From Ardenticatenaceae bacterium (GTDB lineage Bacteria > Chloroflexota > Anaerolineae > Promineifilales > Promineifilaceae), in contig JACKBU010000002.1 of assembly GCA_020634395.1 (NCBI GenBank), positions 186,001-250,000 on the forward strand: 64,000 nt of DNA. Reading direction: 5' to 3'. A program made the position numbers and the translations under genes. Of the stretch, positions 18,044 to 30,937 are shown one piece after another. The first letter of the stretch is position 1; every line of letters starts with the position of its first letter. The notes under the pieces were generated by a model. It searched no databases and was not told where the DNA came from. It saw only the letters and a program-made list of their open reading frames with translations.

Positions 18044-20737
18044 GTGATCAGCACCCCTGTTGTTTTCACTGGCTATGCCATTATTGGCCTGACGCTGTTC
18101 ATTTTAGCCGCGGCTACGGCCGTCTATCTGCTGCACATGCCGGAAAAGTCTGCCGCGACTCGATACTTTATTGGGTTCTTTGTTCTCATCGCGTTTTCCG
18201 GTATCGCCATGGTTCTGACCAATGCGTTTTTGCGCGGGGGATCGTTCTTCGCTCCCTGGCAAGACCTTTTTGTGTTAGCCAGCGGCGTCTTTCTGACTCA
18301 GTTTGCCTATGCTTTTCCAGACAATGACCGTTCGCCAGAAAGAAGAGCTGCGCTGATCATCTTAGGCAGCCTCACTTTATTGGGGCTGGTATACACGCTT
18401 TATTTTGACTATCGTTTTTTGTTTCTGTGGCACACGGACCCGGACGCAAGTGAGGCCTTTTACTTGCTGTTACCTATCAGTTTAAGTCTGGTGACTCTCA
18501 TATTCTTGCGGCGCTCTCTTTACCACTCCAGACGCGCCGAAACTGAACTGCAGGCTCGCAGTTGGGGGCACTATTTACTCAGTCCTCGCGGCAACGTGGC
18601 GCGGGCCTTAAGAAATATGGCGCTGGCGTTATCTCTGGCCTTTTTACCTGGTTTGCAAACGCTGCTGCACCTGCCCTATCCGTACAGCTTCGTTTTGTCT
18701 AATATTGGCGCTCTCCTGGCAGTAACAGCCATTACTCTGGTCTATTTTAATCATGCGACCGAAGAGTATAGTTTTACTGCTAAACTGGTCGGCATTACGC
18801 TGGCGACTGTTTTGCTTATTTTTTCCGTAGTGGGCACGATTGAATATTATCAGGCTCAGCAAGAAGTGGGTTGGGTCAGGAAAGCAGCAATCCAACGCGT
18901 GTATGAGCAGCTGATGGCCTACGGCCGTTTGGTGACGACTGAGCCGGATGTGGCCTATGTGGTTTCCTGGGATGACACTGCCCCCGCAGAAGCAACCGCC
19001 TATCGGTTAATTTTTCAGAACGCGGCGGCTGCCACGTTCGACCTGCGCCAGTTAATCGCTGAAAACGTGCCAGAATATCTGGACGTATGGAGCCGCGCGA
19101 CCAGCAGTCCATTCGCCCAGGCTGCGGAGCACCCCTGGCGATACGTCTCCCGTATCAGAAATTCACCTTCATTCGATAACGGGTCTGATTATGAGGGATA
19201 CATTTTTGTAGATGAGGGGACGGCTTATGAAATTGGTTTCTCGCCGGCTACAGGCGTCGGAGCCGCAGGCAGGGTGGCGCTGCAGTGGATGGGGTTAATT
19301 GCGCTGAGCAGCGGCGTGGTGCTGCTGGTCTTTCCGGCTTTCTTTCGCAATGCGTTGGTAAGGCCGCTGGCGTCTTTGCTGGCCGGTGTGAAGCGAGTCA
19401 ATGAGGGGAAGTTGGACACGGCCGTTCCCGTGCGCTTCAACGACGAGATCGGTTACCTGACCCTTTCCTTCAACAATCTCACCGACACGCTGCGCTATGC
19501 GAAAACGCGCCAGCAAGAATTGATTGCCCAACTGCAAAACTCCTACGAAGATTTAGAAAAACAGGTGGCCTTGCGCACGCGGGAGTTATCCGCTTTTACG
19601 GATCTGACCATGTTGTCCGGTGAGGAAGACACGTTGGAGAATATTTTACAGCCAGCCCTGACGCACATTATGGAGGTCGGACTGTGCGAGGCTTTGGGCG
19701 TTCACCTGCTAGCCGAGGAGCAGAACGTATTGGAACTGGTAGCCTACCGGTTTTTGCCGCCCACGGCCGTTGCTGCTATGTCTTCCATTCCGCTCTCCGC
19801 CGCCCACTTTAGCCAGCTAAAAAAAGCCGATGAGCCAATCCTGATTATACAGAAAAGCGAGCCCGAGCCCTCTGTTTTGCCGCACAAACTCCTGCTCCCA
19901 CCCTTCCAGGCCTATCTAGGCTGCCCTCTGACCGCCGGTGATCAAACGCTGGGATGGCTGAGCTGTTACCGCCAGAACTATAAGTTCTTTAATCTAGGCG
20001 AAATGTCGCTGTTGGTAGCTCTCGCGCGGCAGCTGGGCGTGCTGGTGGAGAATCAACGACTGCACGCACGCATTCAGCAGGTGGCCGCTTATGAAGAACG
20101 CAAACGCCTGGCGCGCGACCTGCACGATTCAGTGACGCAGCTCCTGTACAGCATGACCTTGTTCACCCGTTCCAGCCAGGAAGCCCTGGAAGATAGCGAT
20201 ATGAGTCGCCTGGAAATGAGCCTGGGTCTGCTGTCCGACTCGTCGCTGCAAGCGCTGCGGGAAATGCGTTTTATGCTGTTTGAACTGCAGCCGCCTTCGG
20301 TGACGGAGGTGGGGCTGGTAGAAGCCTTGAATATTCGCTTCGACATGGTAGAGAGCCGGTTGGGGGCCAGGGTGCTGTTTGCCGCCGATTATTACAGCGC
20401 CGCCGCGTCAGAAATAGAGCATGAATTGTATTATGTAGCCGTGGAAGCACTGAATAATTCGTTGAAGTACGCCGCCGCCGACCAGATCCAGCTACGTTTA
20501 TGCCGCGATGACGAGGCCGTTTACCTGACGGTTACGGATAACGGCCGTGGCTTCGAGCCGTCTCAGGTCTCCTATGGCCTTGGATTGCCAGGCATGCGCC
20601 ATCGCATCAACAGGCTTGGTGGCAAGCTGCAAATCGAGTCTGCGCCCAACGCTGGCACGCGTATTGCGGTTACCGTTCCGCTGGCAGAAAGGTTGCCAAG
20701 AGCTGCCGCGCGGGGAGAGGTGCATACCTATGAGTGA
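18044..20737 (+). CDS. Sensor histidine kinase, NarL/DegS type
   Basis: The 897-residue protein begins with about seven membrane helices (about residues 5-250). An extracytoplasmic segment, one further helix and a HAMP domain (about 435-500, RPLASLLAGVKRVNEGKLD) follow. A coiled-coil and a GAF-like domain (about 530-680) come next. The HisKA_3 box RKRLARDLHDSVTQLL contains phospho-acceptor His694. A HATPase_c domain ends the protein (DNGRGF and GLGLPGM). The start is GTG at 18044 with no clear ribosome site. Its stop overlaps the start of the response regulator by 8 bp, so the two form one two-component system. Confidence 0.92.
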   Translation: MISTPVVFTGYAIIGLTLFILAAATAVYLLHMPEKSAATRYFIGFFVLIAFSGIAMVLTNAFLRGGSFFAPWQDLFVLASGVFLTQFAYAFPDNDRSPERRAALIILGSLTLLGLVYTLYFDYRFLFLWHTDPDASEAFYLLLPISLSLVTLIFLRRSLYHSRRAETELQARSWGHYLLSPRGNVARALRNMALALSLAFLPGLQTLLHLPYPYSFVLSNIGALLAVTAITLVYFNHATEEYSFTAKLVGITLATVLLIFSVVGTIEYYQAQQEVGWVRKAAIQRVYEQLMAYGRLVTTEPDVAYVVSWDDTAPAEATAYRLIFQNAAAATFDLRQLIAENVPEYLDVWSRATSSPFAQAAEHPWRYVSRIRNSPSFDNGSDYEGYIFVDEGTAYEIGFSPATGVGAAGRVALQWMGLIALSSGVVLLVFPAFFRNALVRPLASLLAGVKRVNEGKLDTAVPVRFNDEIGYLTLSFNNLTDTLRYAKTRQQELIAQLQNSYEDLEKQVALRTRELSAFTDLTMLSGEEDTLENILQPALTHIMEVGLCEALGVHLLAEEQNVLELVAYRFLPPTAVAAMSSIPLSAAHFSQLKKADEPILIIQKSEPEPSVLPHKLLLPPFQAYLGCPLTAGDQTLGWLSCYRQNYKFFNLGEMSLLVALARQLGVLVENQRLHARIQQVAAYEERKRLARDLHDSVTQLLYSMTLFTRSSQEALEDSDMSRLEMSLGLLSDSSLQALREMRFMLFELQPPSVTEVGLVEALNIRFDMVESRLGARVLFAADYYSAAASEIEHELYYVAVEALNNSLKYAAADQIQLRLCRDDEAVYLTVTDNGRGFEPSQVSYGLGLPGMRHRINRLGGKLQIESAPNAGTRIAVTVPLAERLPRAAARGEVHTYE

Positions 20738-21365
20738 TCTGATTCGCATTTTAATTGCCGATGACCATCCCATTGTGCGGCAGGGTCTCACCACGATACT
20801 GGTGCCGCGGAACGGGGTCGAGGTGATCGGAGAAGCAGAAAACGGCCGTCAGGCCATCGCGATGGCCCACGAACTGGCGCCGGATGTCATTCTAATGGAT
20901 ATGGTGATGCCGGACATATCAGGGCTGGACGCCGCGACCGAAATACTGAAAGAAAATGCCAATGCCCGCATCCTGATCTTGACCAGCTTTGGTGTCAAAG
21001 ATAGTTTTGTGGCGGCCATTCAGGCGGGGGTAATGGGCTATTTGCTGAAGGATTCCCAGCCGGCTGACCTGTTTCAGGCTATCCACAGCGTGTATCGGGG
21101 TCAATTAACGTTTCCACCACACCTTGCGTTGGCCCTGGTTGACGCCGCAAAGCAGCCCCCTGTACTGGAAACGAATCTAACTGAGCGGGAACAACAGGTA
21201 TTGGAAGCCGTTGCTGAAGGACTGACAAACCAAGAAATTGCCCAACGCCTGATGATTGGGGTGAACACCGTGCGAACCCATATCAGCACGATTTTACGCA
21301 AGCTGGGATTGTCCAACCGGACGCAGTTGGCCGTTTATATGCTGGACAGGAGAGAACGGCCGTAA
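20730..21365 (+). CDS. NarL/LuxR-type response regulator
   Basis: The 211-residue protein has a receiver domain (1-120) with the acidic pair Asp11-Asp12, phospho-acceptor Asp57 (ILMDMVMPD) and Lys in YLLKDS. A LuxR-type helix-turn-helix follows (about 148-205, LTEREQQVLEAVAEGLTNQE). ATG 20730 begins the canonical receiver and has GGAGAGG upstream. Longer in-frame extensions into the kinase gene are not credible. It is the partner of the kinase that ends at 20737. Confidence 0.95.
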   Translation: MSDLIRILIADDHPIVRQGLTTILVPRNGVEVIGEAENGRQAIAMAHELAPDVILMDMVMPDISGLDAATEILKENANARILILTSFGVKDSFVAAIQAGVMGYLLKDSQPADLFQAIHSVYRGQLTFPPHLALALVDAAKQPPVLETNLTEREQQVLEAVAEGLTNQEIAQRLMIGVNTVRTHISTILRKLGLSNRTQLAVYMLDRRERP

Positions 21366-21522
21366 TCAGTGCCGGTTTTCTTCACCCCGTTGATTGGCAA
21401 GGCCTCTAGTTGATTGATCAGCCTTTTGAATGGTTCTGGCCTGATTAATTGTAGATAAATCCCGGCGTTTGCGGGATAATTTATGCCGTTTAATCAATCA
21501 ACAGACACTGGGAGAGCAACAA

Positions 21523-22509
21523 ATGGAATATCGCAGTTTAGGTAGAACAGGTTGGAATGTTTCGGCCATTAGCTTTGGCGCGTGGGCCATCGGCGCGGAT
21601 TGGGGCAGCGTGGACGAAGACACGGCGATGGAAACGCTGCACAAAGCGGTGGACTTGGGCATCAATTTCTTTGATACGGCCGATGTATACGGTGACGGCC
21701 GTTCTGAACGCCTCATCGCCCGCCTGAAAAAGGAGCGGCCCGGCGAAGAAATCGTCGTAGCCACCAAAGCCGGCCGCCGCCTGAATCCCCATACCGCCGC
21801 CGGTTATAACCGCGAGAATCTCACCGCCTTCATCGAGCGCAGCCTGCGCAACCTGGAGACCGACAGCCTGGACATCGTGCAGCTTCACTGCCCGCCCACC
21901 GACGTGTATTACACGCCAGAACTGTTCGCCGCGCTGGATGATTTGATGGCCCAGGGCAAAATCAAGCATTACGGCGTGAGCGTGGAGAAGGTGGAGGAGG
22001 CGCTGAAGGCCATTGCGTACCCGAATGTCAAGACGGTGCAAATCATCTTTAATATGTTCCGGCTACGGCCGTCTGAATTGTTCTTCCGCGAGGCCCAGGC
22101 CAAAAACGTGGGCATCCTGGCCCGCGTCCCTCTGGCCAGTGGCCTGCTGACGGGTAAGTTTGGCCAGGATTCGCAGTTCGCGGCCAACGACCATCGCCAT
22201 TACAACCGGCACGGGGAAGCCTTCGACGTGGGCGAGACCTTTTCCGGCGTGGATTACGCGACCGGCCTGCAAGCCGTCAACGAAATCGAGGCGCTGAAAC
22301 CGGCCGGCATGACGATGGCCCAGTTCGCCTTGCGCTGGATTCTGATGTTCGAGGCGGTGACGTGCGCCATTCCGGGGGCGAAACGGCCGTCGCAGGTGCA
22401 AGACAACGCTGCCGCCGCCGACTTCCCGCCCCTCTCGCCAGAAACCATGAGCGCCATCCAGGCGATTTATGATCGTTTGGTCAGGCCGCAAGTGCATCAG
22501 CGGTGGTAG
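21523..22509 (+). CDS. Aldo/keto reductase
   Basis: The 328-residue (beta/alpha)8-barrel protein has the AKR tetrad Asp51, Tyr56 (FFDTADVYG), Lys82 (VVATKAG) and His122 (VQLHCPP). It reduces carbonyl compounds with NADPH. It resembles the YghZ/general-stress AKR group, substrate unknown. ATG 21523 has GGGAGAG 7 bases upstream. The longer frame from TTG 21469 is not needed. A cluster of hairpins follows the stop. Confidence 0.93.
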   Translation: MEYRSLGRTGWNVSAISFGAWAIGADWGSVDEDTAMETLHKAVDLGINFFDTADVYGDGRSERLIARLKKERPGEEIVVATKAGRRLNPHTAAGYNRENLTAFIERSLRNLETDSLDIVQLHCPPTDVYYTPELFAALDDLMAQGKIKHYGVSVEKVEEALKAIAYPNVKTVQIIFNMFRLRPSELFFREAQAKNVGILARVPLASGLLTGKFGQDSQFAANDHRHYNRHGEAFDVGETFSGVDYATGLQAVNEIEALKPAGMTMAQFALRWILMFEAVTCAIPGAKRPSQVQDNAAAADFPPLSPETMSAIQAIYDRLVRPQVHQRW

Positions 22510-22518
22510 AAAGCAAAT

Positions 22519-22629
22519 GCCCGGACGTAAACGTCCGGGCAAAAAACGACGCCGGGTAAACCCGGCTTTTAATTCCTCAAGCCCCGTTTACGGGGCGTTG
22601 TTTTTTAGCCGGGAGCTTCAGCTCCTGGC
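22519..22629. terminator. Cluster of four hairpins between convergent genes
   Basis: Hairpins lie at 22519-22540 (10-bp arms), 22551-22566 (7 bp, followed by TTTT), 22581-22596 (7 bp, followed by a T-rich tract) and 22608-22629 (10 bp, one mismatch). Each has a 2-nt centre (AA, AA, TT or TC). They separate the AKR gene from the convergent gene at 22645. At least the first three look like bidirectional intrinsic terminators. Confidence 0.75.
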
Positions 22630-22644
22630 GCAGTTCGCCACCCG

Positions 22645-23634
22645 CTACCTGACTAAATTTGGGTCGATAATGTAGGCCCACCAGTTGTTGAGGATACCGC
22701 CGGTTTTGCCGTTGATGTGGGGCATGTGGCCCAGCCACCAGAGATGATGGTAGCGGATGTCGCCGTTGCCCCACTCCTCGCAGTTTACCCGCCGGCTGAC
22801 GCCCTGGAAGTTGGGAAAGTTAAACCAATCGTCGCACAGGCTGCGCACGAAACGGCCGTTGCCCCAATCATAATCCCGCTCGCTGTTCGGCGCGAAGTGC
22901 ACGTTGCCGCACTCCGCCTGGCCGGGATGGGTCTTGTCGTAGCGCGTGAAACGCTCCCACAGATTCGCCTCGCCTCGCTTGCGCCGGTAGACCTGGGCCA
23001 TAATCGACTCCGTGCGATGGCCCAGGTTCTCCAGCATCTCCCCCACCCCGCGCTCATAGTTAAAACCCATGATCACAAACCGCCGCTTGCACTCTGCCTG
23101 CTCGATAGGCGGCGCGTTGCACCAAAACGCCTCCGGCCCCACCATCACCGATTCGTAGTAACCGGCATACGGGAAGCCAAACAACCACACCTCGTCAATT
23201 TGCCCGGCGTTGATGCGGGCCGGGATGTTGTGCTGCTGGAGGAGACGGCCGTAATCCAACTGATCTGGGTAATGGAATCCCGTGCGCGAGCGCCAGCGAT
23301 AAAGATAAGACTCGGCGTCGTAACGAAAGCCGTCGGCCTTTACCGGGAACTGATCCACGTCCAGGCGCTCCACAATCTGATATTTGGCATAACCATAGCT
23401 GGCTGCTTCCACATCAGAAATATATTGTTGGGCCAGAGCAGAGGGATCATGCCAGTGTAGGACTTCGTGCAGCCTACGACCGCCATCAAAAGGGATGAGC
23501 GGATCGTGGTTGATCATCAGCACGCGCGGCCGGACGGTTTCCGGTACATTGGTACGGTCTGGCGTTGGGGAAACGGCCGTCTGGCCGCCGGCGCTGCTGC
23601 GCCACAAATGCCGGAGTTTGTCAGTCAGCTTCAT
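22645..23634 (-). CDS. Conserved hypothetical protein (unknown fold)
   Basis: I do not recognise this 329-residue protein. It has no signal peptide or membrane helix. It is rich in Trp, Tyr and His, with segments such as LMINHDPLIPFDGGRRLHE, VWLFGFPYAGYYESVM and MGFNYERGVGEMLENLGHR. The C-terminal WGNGDIRYHHLWWLGHMPH is compact and conserved-looking. A hydrolase or glycan-related enzyme is possible, but no active site can be named. It shares a minus-strand direction with the MFS gene upstream (36-bp gap). Confidence 0.7.
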   Translation of the reverse strand: MKLTDKLRHLWRSSAGGQTAVSPTPDRTNVPETVRPRVLMINHDPLIPFDGGRRLHEVLHWHDPSALAQQYISDVEAASYGYAKYQIVERLDVDQFPVKADGFRYDAESYLYRWRSRTGFHYPDQLDYGRLLQQHNIPARINAGQIDEVWLFGFPYAGYYESVMVGPEAFWCNAPPIEQAECKRRFVIMGFNYERGVGEMLENLGHRTESIMAQVYRRKRGEANLWERFTRYDKTHPGQAECGNVHFAPNSERDYDWGNGRFVRSLCDDWFNFPNFQGVSRRVNCEEWGNGDIRYHHLWWLGHMPHINGKTGGILNNWWAYIIDPNLVR

Positions 23635-23670
23635 ATCACTATGATACTGCGACCCGGCGATTCTGGCAGA

Positions 23671-24963
23671 TTAATCGAGCGTTTGGGGCAGTGGAGGGCT
23701 AGATTCGGCGACGAACGGCCGTAGACGGCGATAAAGCACCATCCAAACCAGGGTAACGCCTAGACCGAGGAAACCTAACACGGCCGTGGTCTGGCGCAGC
23801 CCCCATATATCCTGCCCATAGCCCGCAAAAAACGTGGAGATCGACTGTGTCAGCGTCAGCGCCGCAAACTCAAAGGCAAAAACACGCCCCCGGAACCTAT
23901 CCGGCACCAGCATCTGCAGCAAAGCCGCCGAAAACACCCACACCGTGCCCGACCCTACCGTGCGCACCAGCGTGCCCGCCAGATAACTCGGCAAGCTCAT
24001 CGCCGATGCCAGCAGCAGGATGCCCGTAAACAAAAAGACAAAGCCAATTGAAATCCCCAGCAATATACGCTGCTTCCGATCCCCCAACCAGCGCCGCATA
24101 AAAATTGGCCCCAAACCCGTTCCCAATCCGCTAATCATATAGATGAGACCCAGCGTGGCCGTGCCGCCGTCCTCTATCCGCAGCCCGTGCGCCAGCGCCG
24201 AGCCATCCAAGGAAAACACCTGCTCTGCAAACGTGATTTCCAGCACGTTCACGCCCCCCCACACCAGCGATCCTGCGGCTTTCACCAAGGCAATGGCCAG
24301 AATGAACGGTTCATGCCACAAATAACGAAAGCCATCGATAAAGTCCAGCCAGCCCGTCTGCGGCAAGTTGAGGGATCGGTCCACAACTGGCAACACAATG
24401 CGGCTGATACACCAGGCCGAAACGAGAAAAGTCAGGCTGTCCAGCACAAAAGCCGTTTCGGCCCCAAACGCCGCGGCCACCAGACCGCCCAGGAACGCGC
24501 CCAACGCCAACATGGTGCTCCAGGTGAGGCTATCCAAAGCATTGGCTGTTACCAAATCCTCTTGCGCGACAATATTGGCTAAGACGGCCGTACGCGCCGG
24601 CGTGAACAGGGCACTCAACAAAAACTGCATCACCGTCAGCACATAAAACAGCCAGATCTGCTGCGAAGAGCGCACATACAAAAAGCCCAACACCGTCAGG
24701 GCACGCAGCACGTCCGAAAAAATCAGAATCTTCTTGCGACTAAACCGGTCCGCCAGCACCCCCGCCAACGGACTAAACAAAAACAACGGCAAAAAACGCG
24801 CCAAAAAAAGGTAGCTAATTGCTACCCCATTACTCGTCAGATCGGTGATAATTTCGGCCGAAGCCAGGAGATTGAACCAATCTCCCAATTGGGAGATGAC
24901 GCTGCCCAACCATAAGTTGCGGTAATTGGGATTGGTCCGTAGGAGGTTGAGGTATTCGCGCAT
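23671..24963 (-). CDS. MFS transporter (MdtG/macrolide-efflux-like)
   Basis: The 430-residue protein has about 12 predicted helices. The N-terminus NPNYRNLWLGSVISQLGDWF and the loop 2-3 motif GVLADRFSRKK are typical of MFS-3/enterobactin-exporter or macrolide-efflux-like proteins. The role is probably efflux of a small molecule. The start ATG 24963 is preceded by an ACGGCCGT copy rather than a good ribosome site. The gene lies just beyond the terminator of the rRNA operon, same strand. Confidence 0.9.
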   Translation of the reverse strand: MREYLNLLRTNPNYRNLWLGSVISQLGDWFNLLASAEIITDLTSNGVAISYLFLARFLPLFLFSPLAGVLADRFSRKKILIFSDVLRALTVLGFLYVRSSQQIWLFYVLTVMQFLLSALFTPARTAVLANIVAQEDLVTANALDSLTWSTMLALGAFLGGLVAAAFGAETAFVLDSLTFLVSAWCISRIVLPVVDRSLNLPQTGWLDFIDGFRYLWHEPFILAIALVKAAGSLVWGGVNVLEITFAEQVFSLDGSALAHGLRIEDGGTATLGLIYMISGLGTGLGPIFMRRWLGDRKQRILLGISIGFVFLFTGILLLASAMSLPSYLAGTLVRTVGSGTVWVFSAALLQMLVPDRFRGRVFAFEFAALTLTQSISTFFAGYGQDIWGLRQTTAVLGFLGLGVTLVWMVLYRRLRPFVAESSPPLPQTLD

Positions 24964-24990
24964 AACGGCCGTTCATCCGCTGCCACAAAT

Positions 24991-25060
24991 AAAAAGAGAT
25001 TGGCTACTAGCGACTAAAGAAACTTCAGATCTTCAGTCACTAATTTCCAATCTCTTAATA
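24991..25060 (-). terminator. rRNA operon terminator
   Basis: Outer arms AAGAGATTGG and CCAATCTCTT (24994-25003 and 25047-25056) enclose a second inverted pair around TAGCGACT/AGTCACTA. On the minus strand this long hairpin is followed by a T-rich run. It lies about 10 bp after the 5S gene. Confidence 0.8.
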
Positions 25061-25069
25061 AAAAAGGTC

Positions 25070-25187
25070 TCTTGGCAATGACCTACTCTCCCGGGGGGTC
25101 ACCCCCCAAGTACCATTGGCGCTGGCGAACTTAACTGCCGGGTTCGAGATGGAGCCGGGTGTACCCTCGCCGCTCAAATCACCAAGA
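25070..25187 (-). rRNA. rrf: 5S ribosomal RNA
   Basis: The minus-strand sequence begins and ends with TCTTGG/CCAAGA, which pair as helix I. It contains the typical CCATCTCGAACCCGGCAG core and the GGGAGAGTAGGTCA 3' region. The 118-nt length fits 5S rRNA. It follows 23S in the same operon. Confidence 0.93.
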
Positions 25188-25265
25188 GACCTTCTTATAA
25201 ACAAACTTAATAAAGAACTATCAAATGAATAAAGTAACAGGAACCATGTACAACGTTAAAATCCC

Positions 25266-25284
25266 GAATTCTCCGTACCATGTG
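25266..25284 (-). other. 3' arm of the pre-23S processing stem
   Basis: This 19-nt segment is complementary to 28243-28261 at 18 of 19 positions, with the other a G-U pair in RNA. The two segments flank the 23S gene, so they should pair in the precursor and form the RNase III-type processing helix. Confidence 0.8.
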
Positions 25285-25285
25285 G

Positions 25286-28242
<2,957 letters not shown>

Positions 28243-28261
28243 CACATGATACGGAGAATTC
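28243..28261 (-). other. 5' arm of the pre-23S processing stem
   Basis: It pairs with 25266-25284 across the 23S gene, with 18 of 19 Watson-Crick pairs. It marks the immediate 5' leader of 23S. Confidence 0.8.
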
Positions 28262-28389
28262 GACATTCTCACATGTACATGAAATTACGCTATTACCTTA
28301 TTCATTTGTAAATGTGCTTTCAACAACTCTGTAAGCTGCTGATAACTACTACTTAGTGCTAAGTAGCACTTATCAACCTCTTACTCGAC

Positions 28390-28418
28390 AAAAAAAGCCT
28401 AGCATATAGCCAGGCTTT
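28390..28418 (-). terminator. Terminator-like hairpin between tRNA-Ala and 23S
   Basis: On the minus strand AAAGCCTGGC and GCTAGGCTTT form a 10-bp stem with one G-U pair and a TATAT loop, running into seven T residues. This has all the marks of an intrinsic terminator, yet it lies inside the rRNA operon about 130 bp before 23S. It may act as an attenuator overridden by rRNA antitermination. Confidence 0.7.
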
Positions 28419-28512
28419 ACCAAAAGCTCAACTATATTGCTATTGAGTTAAATATTATTAACTGAGTTAACCAAAACAAATCCCTTCTATTAAGACAAGC
28501 CTGCAACGCCAA

Positions 28513-28585
28513 TGGAGATGAGGAGACTCGAACTCCTGACCTCCGCCGTGCAAAGGCGGCGCTCTCCCAACTGAGCTACATCCCC
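28513..28585 (-). tRNA. tRNA-Ala (TGC)
   Basis: The minus-strand sequence GGGGATGTAGCTCAGTTGGG opens a full cloverleaf. The anticodon loop is CTTTGCACG (anticodon TGC), the T loop is GGTTCGAGTC-like, and the acceptor ends CATCTCCA. CCA is not encoded. It lies in the 16S-23S spacer. Confidence 0.95.
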
Positions 28586-28599
28586 TTTTGGAGTCAAGG

Positions 28600-28673
28600 T
28601 GGGCCTGGTTGGACTCGAACCAACGACCTCTCCCTTATCAGAGGAACGCTCTAACCGGCTGAGCTACAGGCCC
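28600..28673 (-). tRNA. tRNA-Ile (GAT)
   Basis: The minus-strand gene starts GGGCCTGTAGCTCAG and ends CAGGCCCA. The anticodon loop CTGATAAGG gives anticodon GAT. The 74-nt length and T arm are normal. It precedes tRNA-Ala in the usual Ile-Ala spacer pair. Confidence 0.95.
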
Positions 28674-28738
28674 AAACGCAGCGTCTACAAACCGGTTCTT
28701 CAACTAGGACCGATTGCTACACTAAAATTTGTTAATTA

Positions 28739-28760
28739 CTTTGACAACTAAAAAGTGACA
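28739..28760 (-). other. 3' arm of the pre-16S processing stem
   Basis: This 22-nt segment is perfectly complementary to 30418-30439 upstream of 16S. The pairing would enclose the whole 16S precursor and give the RNase III-type cleavage helix. Confidence 0.8.
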
Positions 28761-28845
28761 AAAACGAGAAGTTCAAGTTGTCACCTGTAAACAGGTGATT
28801 GACCTGGGAGTGGACTCTATCTCACGAAAGAGCCAAAACTCCTTA

Positions 28846-30348
<1,503 letters not shown>

Positions 30349-30417
30349 GAAAGTTTAAATCCGTCTTAAACGGACTACTGTTTAAAGAAACTACTCACTT
30401 GAACGTTACTGCGTTTC

Positions 30418-30439
30418 TGTCACTTTTTAGTTGTCAAAG
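30418..30439 (-). other. 5' arm of the pre-16S processing stem
   Basis: A perfect 22-nt complement of 28739-28760 lies in the 16S leader, just downstream of promoter P1. Confidence 0.8.
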
Positions 30440-30454
30440 TGCACAAGGTCACGG

Positions 30455-30482
30455 ATTATAGCCAACCGATTTCATTTGTCAA
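30455..30482 (-). promoter_or_regulatory. rRNA promoter P1
   Basis: On the minus strand TTGACA and TATAAT, both perfect sigma-70-type hexamers, are separated by 16 bp. Transcription should begin near 30448, about 100 bp before 16S. Confidence 0.88.
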
Positions 30483-30937
30483 GAGCATTTTTGGGGACAA
30501 AAAAACGGCCCCAGAGCCGCTTCTAGCTACTATGATTTCGGGTCTTCTGACCTTGATTTTGTTGTGTGATGTTCCGAACATTTTTTGTCGGCGACATCTG
30601 TTTGCCATCAACAGTCGATGATTATATCAACCCTCAAAACCCTTGTCAAGAGATTTGAGGACCAACTTTGAAAATTGGTGCAACAAGAATGTGTTTTCTC
30701 GAGAAGTTTAATGGATATTTCCTTCGAACTTCGCTACTATATGTTATGGGCGCTGCATTTACGGCCGTATTACAAACCTTTCACAGCCCCACACCACGCT
30801 CTTGCTATACCAGCTATGCGATTGTAAAACAGTTCTTCCTTCAGCTGCCCCTATTCTAAACTACCTGCTTAAAACAGACAAGTTTTATCACTACACGCAA
30901 ATACAATTACTCACTCATTTATTTTGTTATGAGTAAC
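30483..30937. other. rRNA upstream control region without genes
   Basis: This stretch of about 450 bp holds promoter P2 (30621-30649) and, between the promoters, a weak GC-rich hairpin followed by seven T residues on the minus strand (about 30499-30519). It also carries one ACGGCCGT copy (30762). Near 30905-30950 are repeated GAGTAA/TTACTC words next to the end of the next gene. Open frames here (such as 30668-30859) have no support. Confidence 0.6.
30621..30649 (-). promoter_or_regulatory. rRNA promoter P2
   Basis: On the minus strand TTGACA, a 17-bp spacer and TATAAT form a full consensus promoter about 165 bp upstream of P1. Both promoters point into the rRNA operon. Confidence 0.85.
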
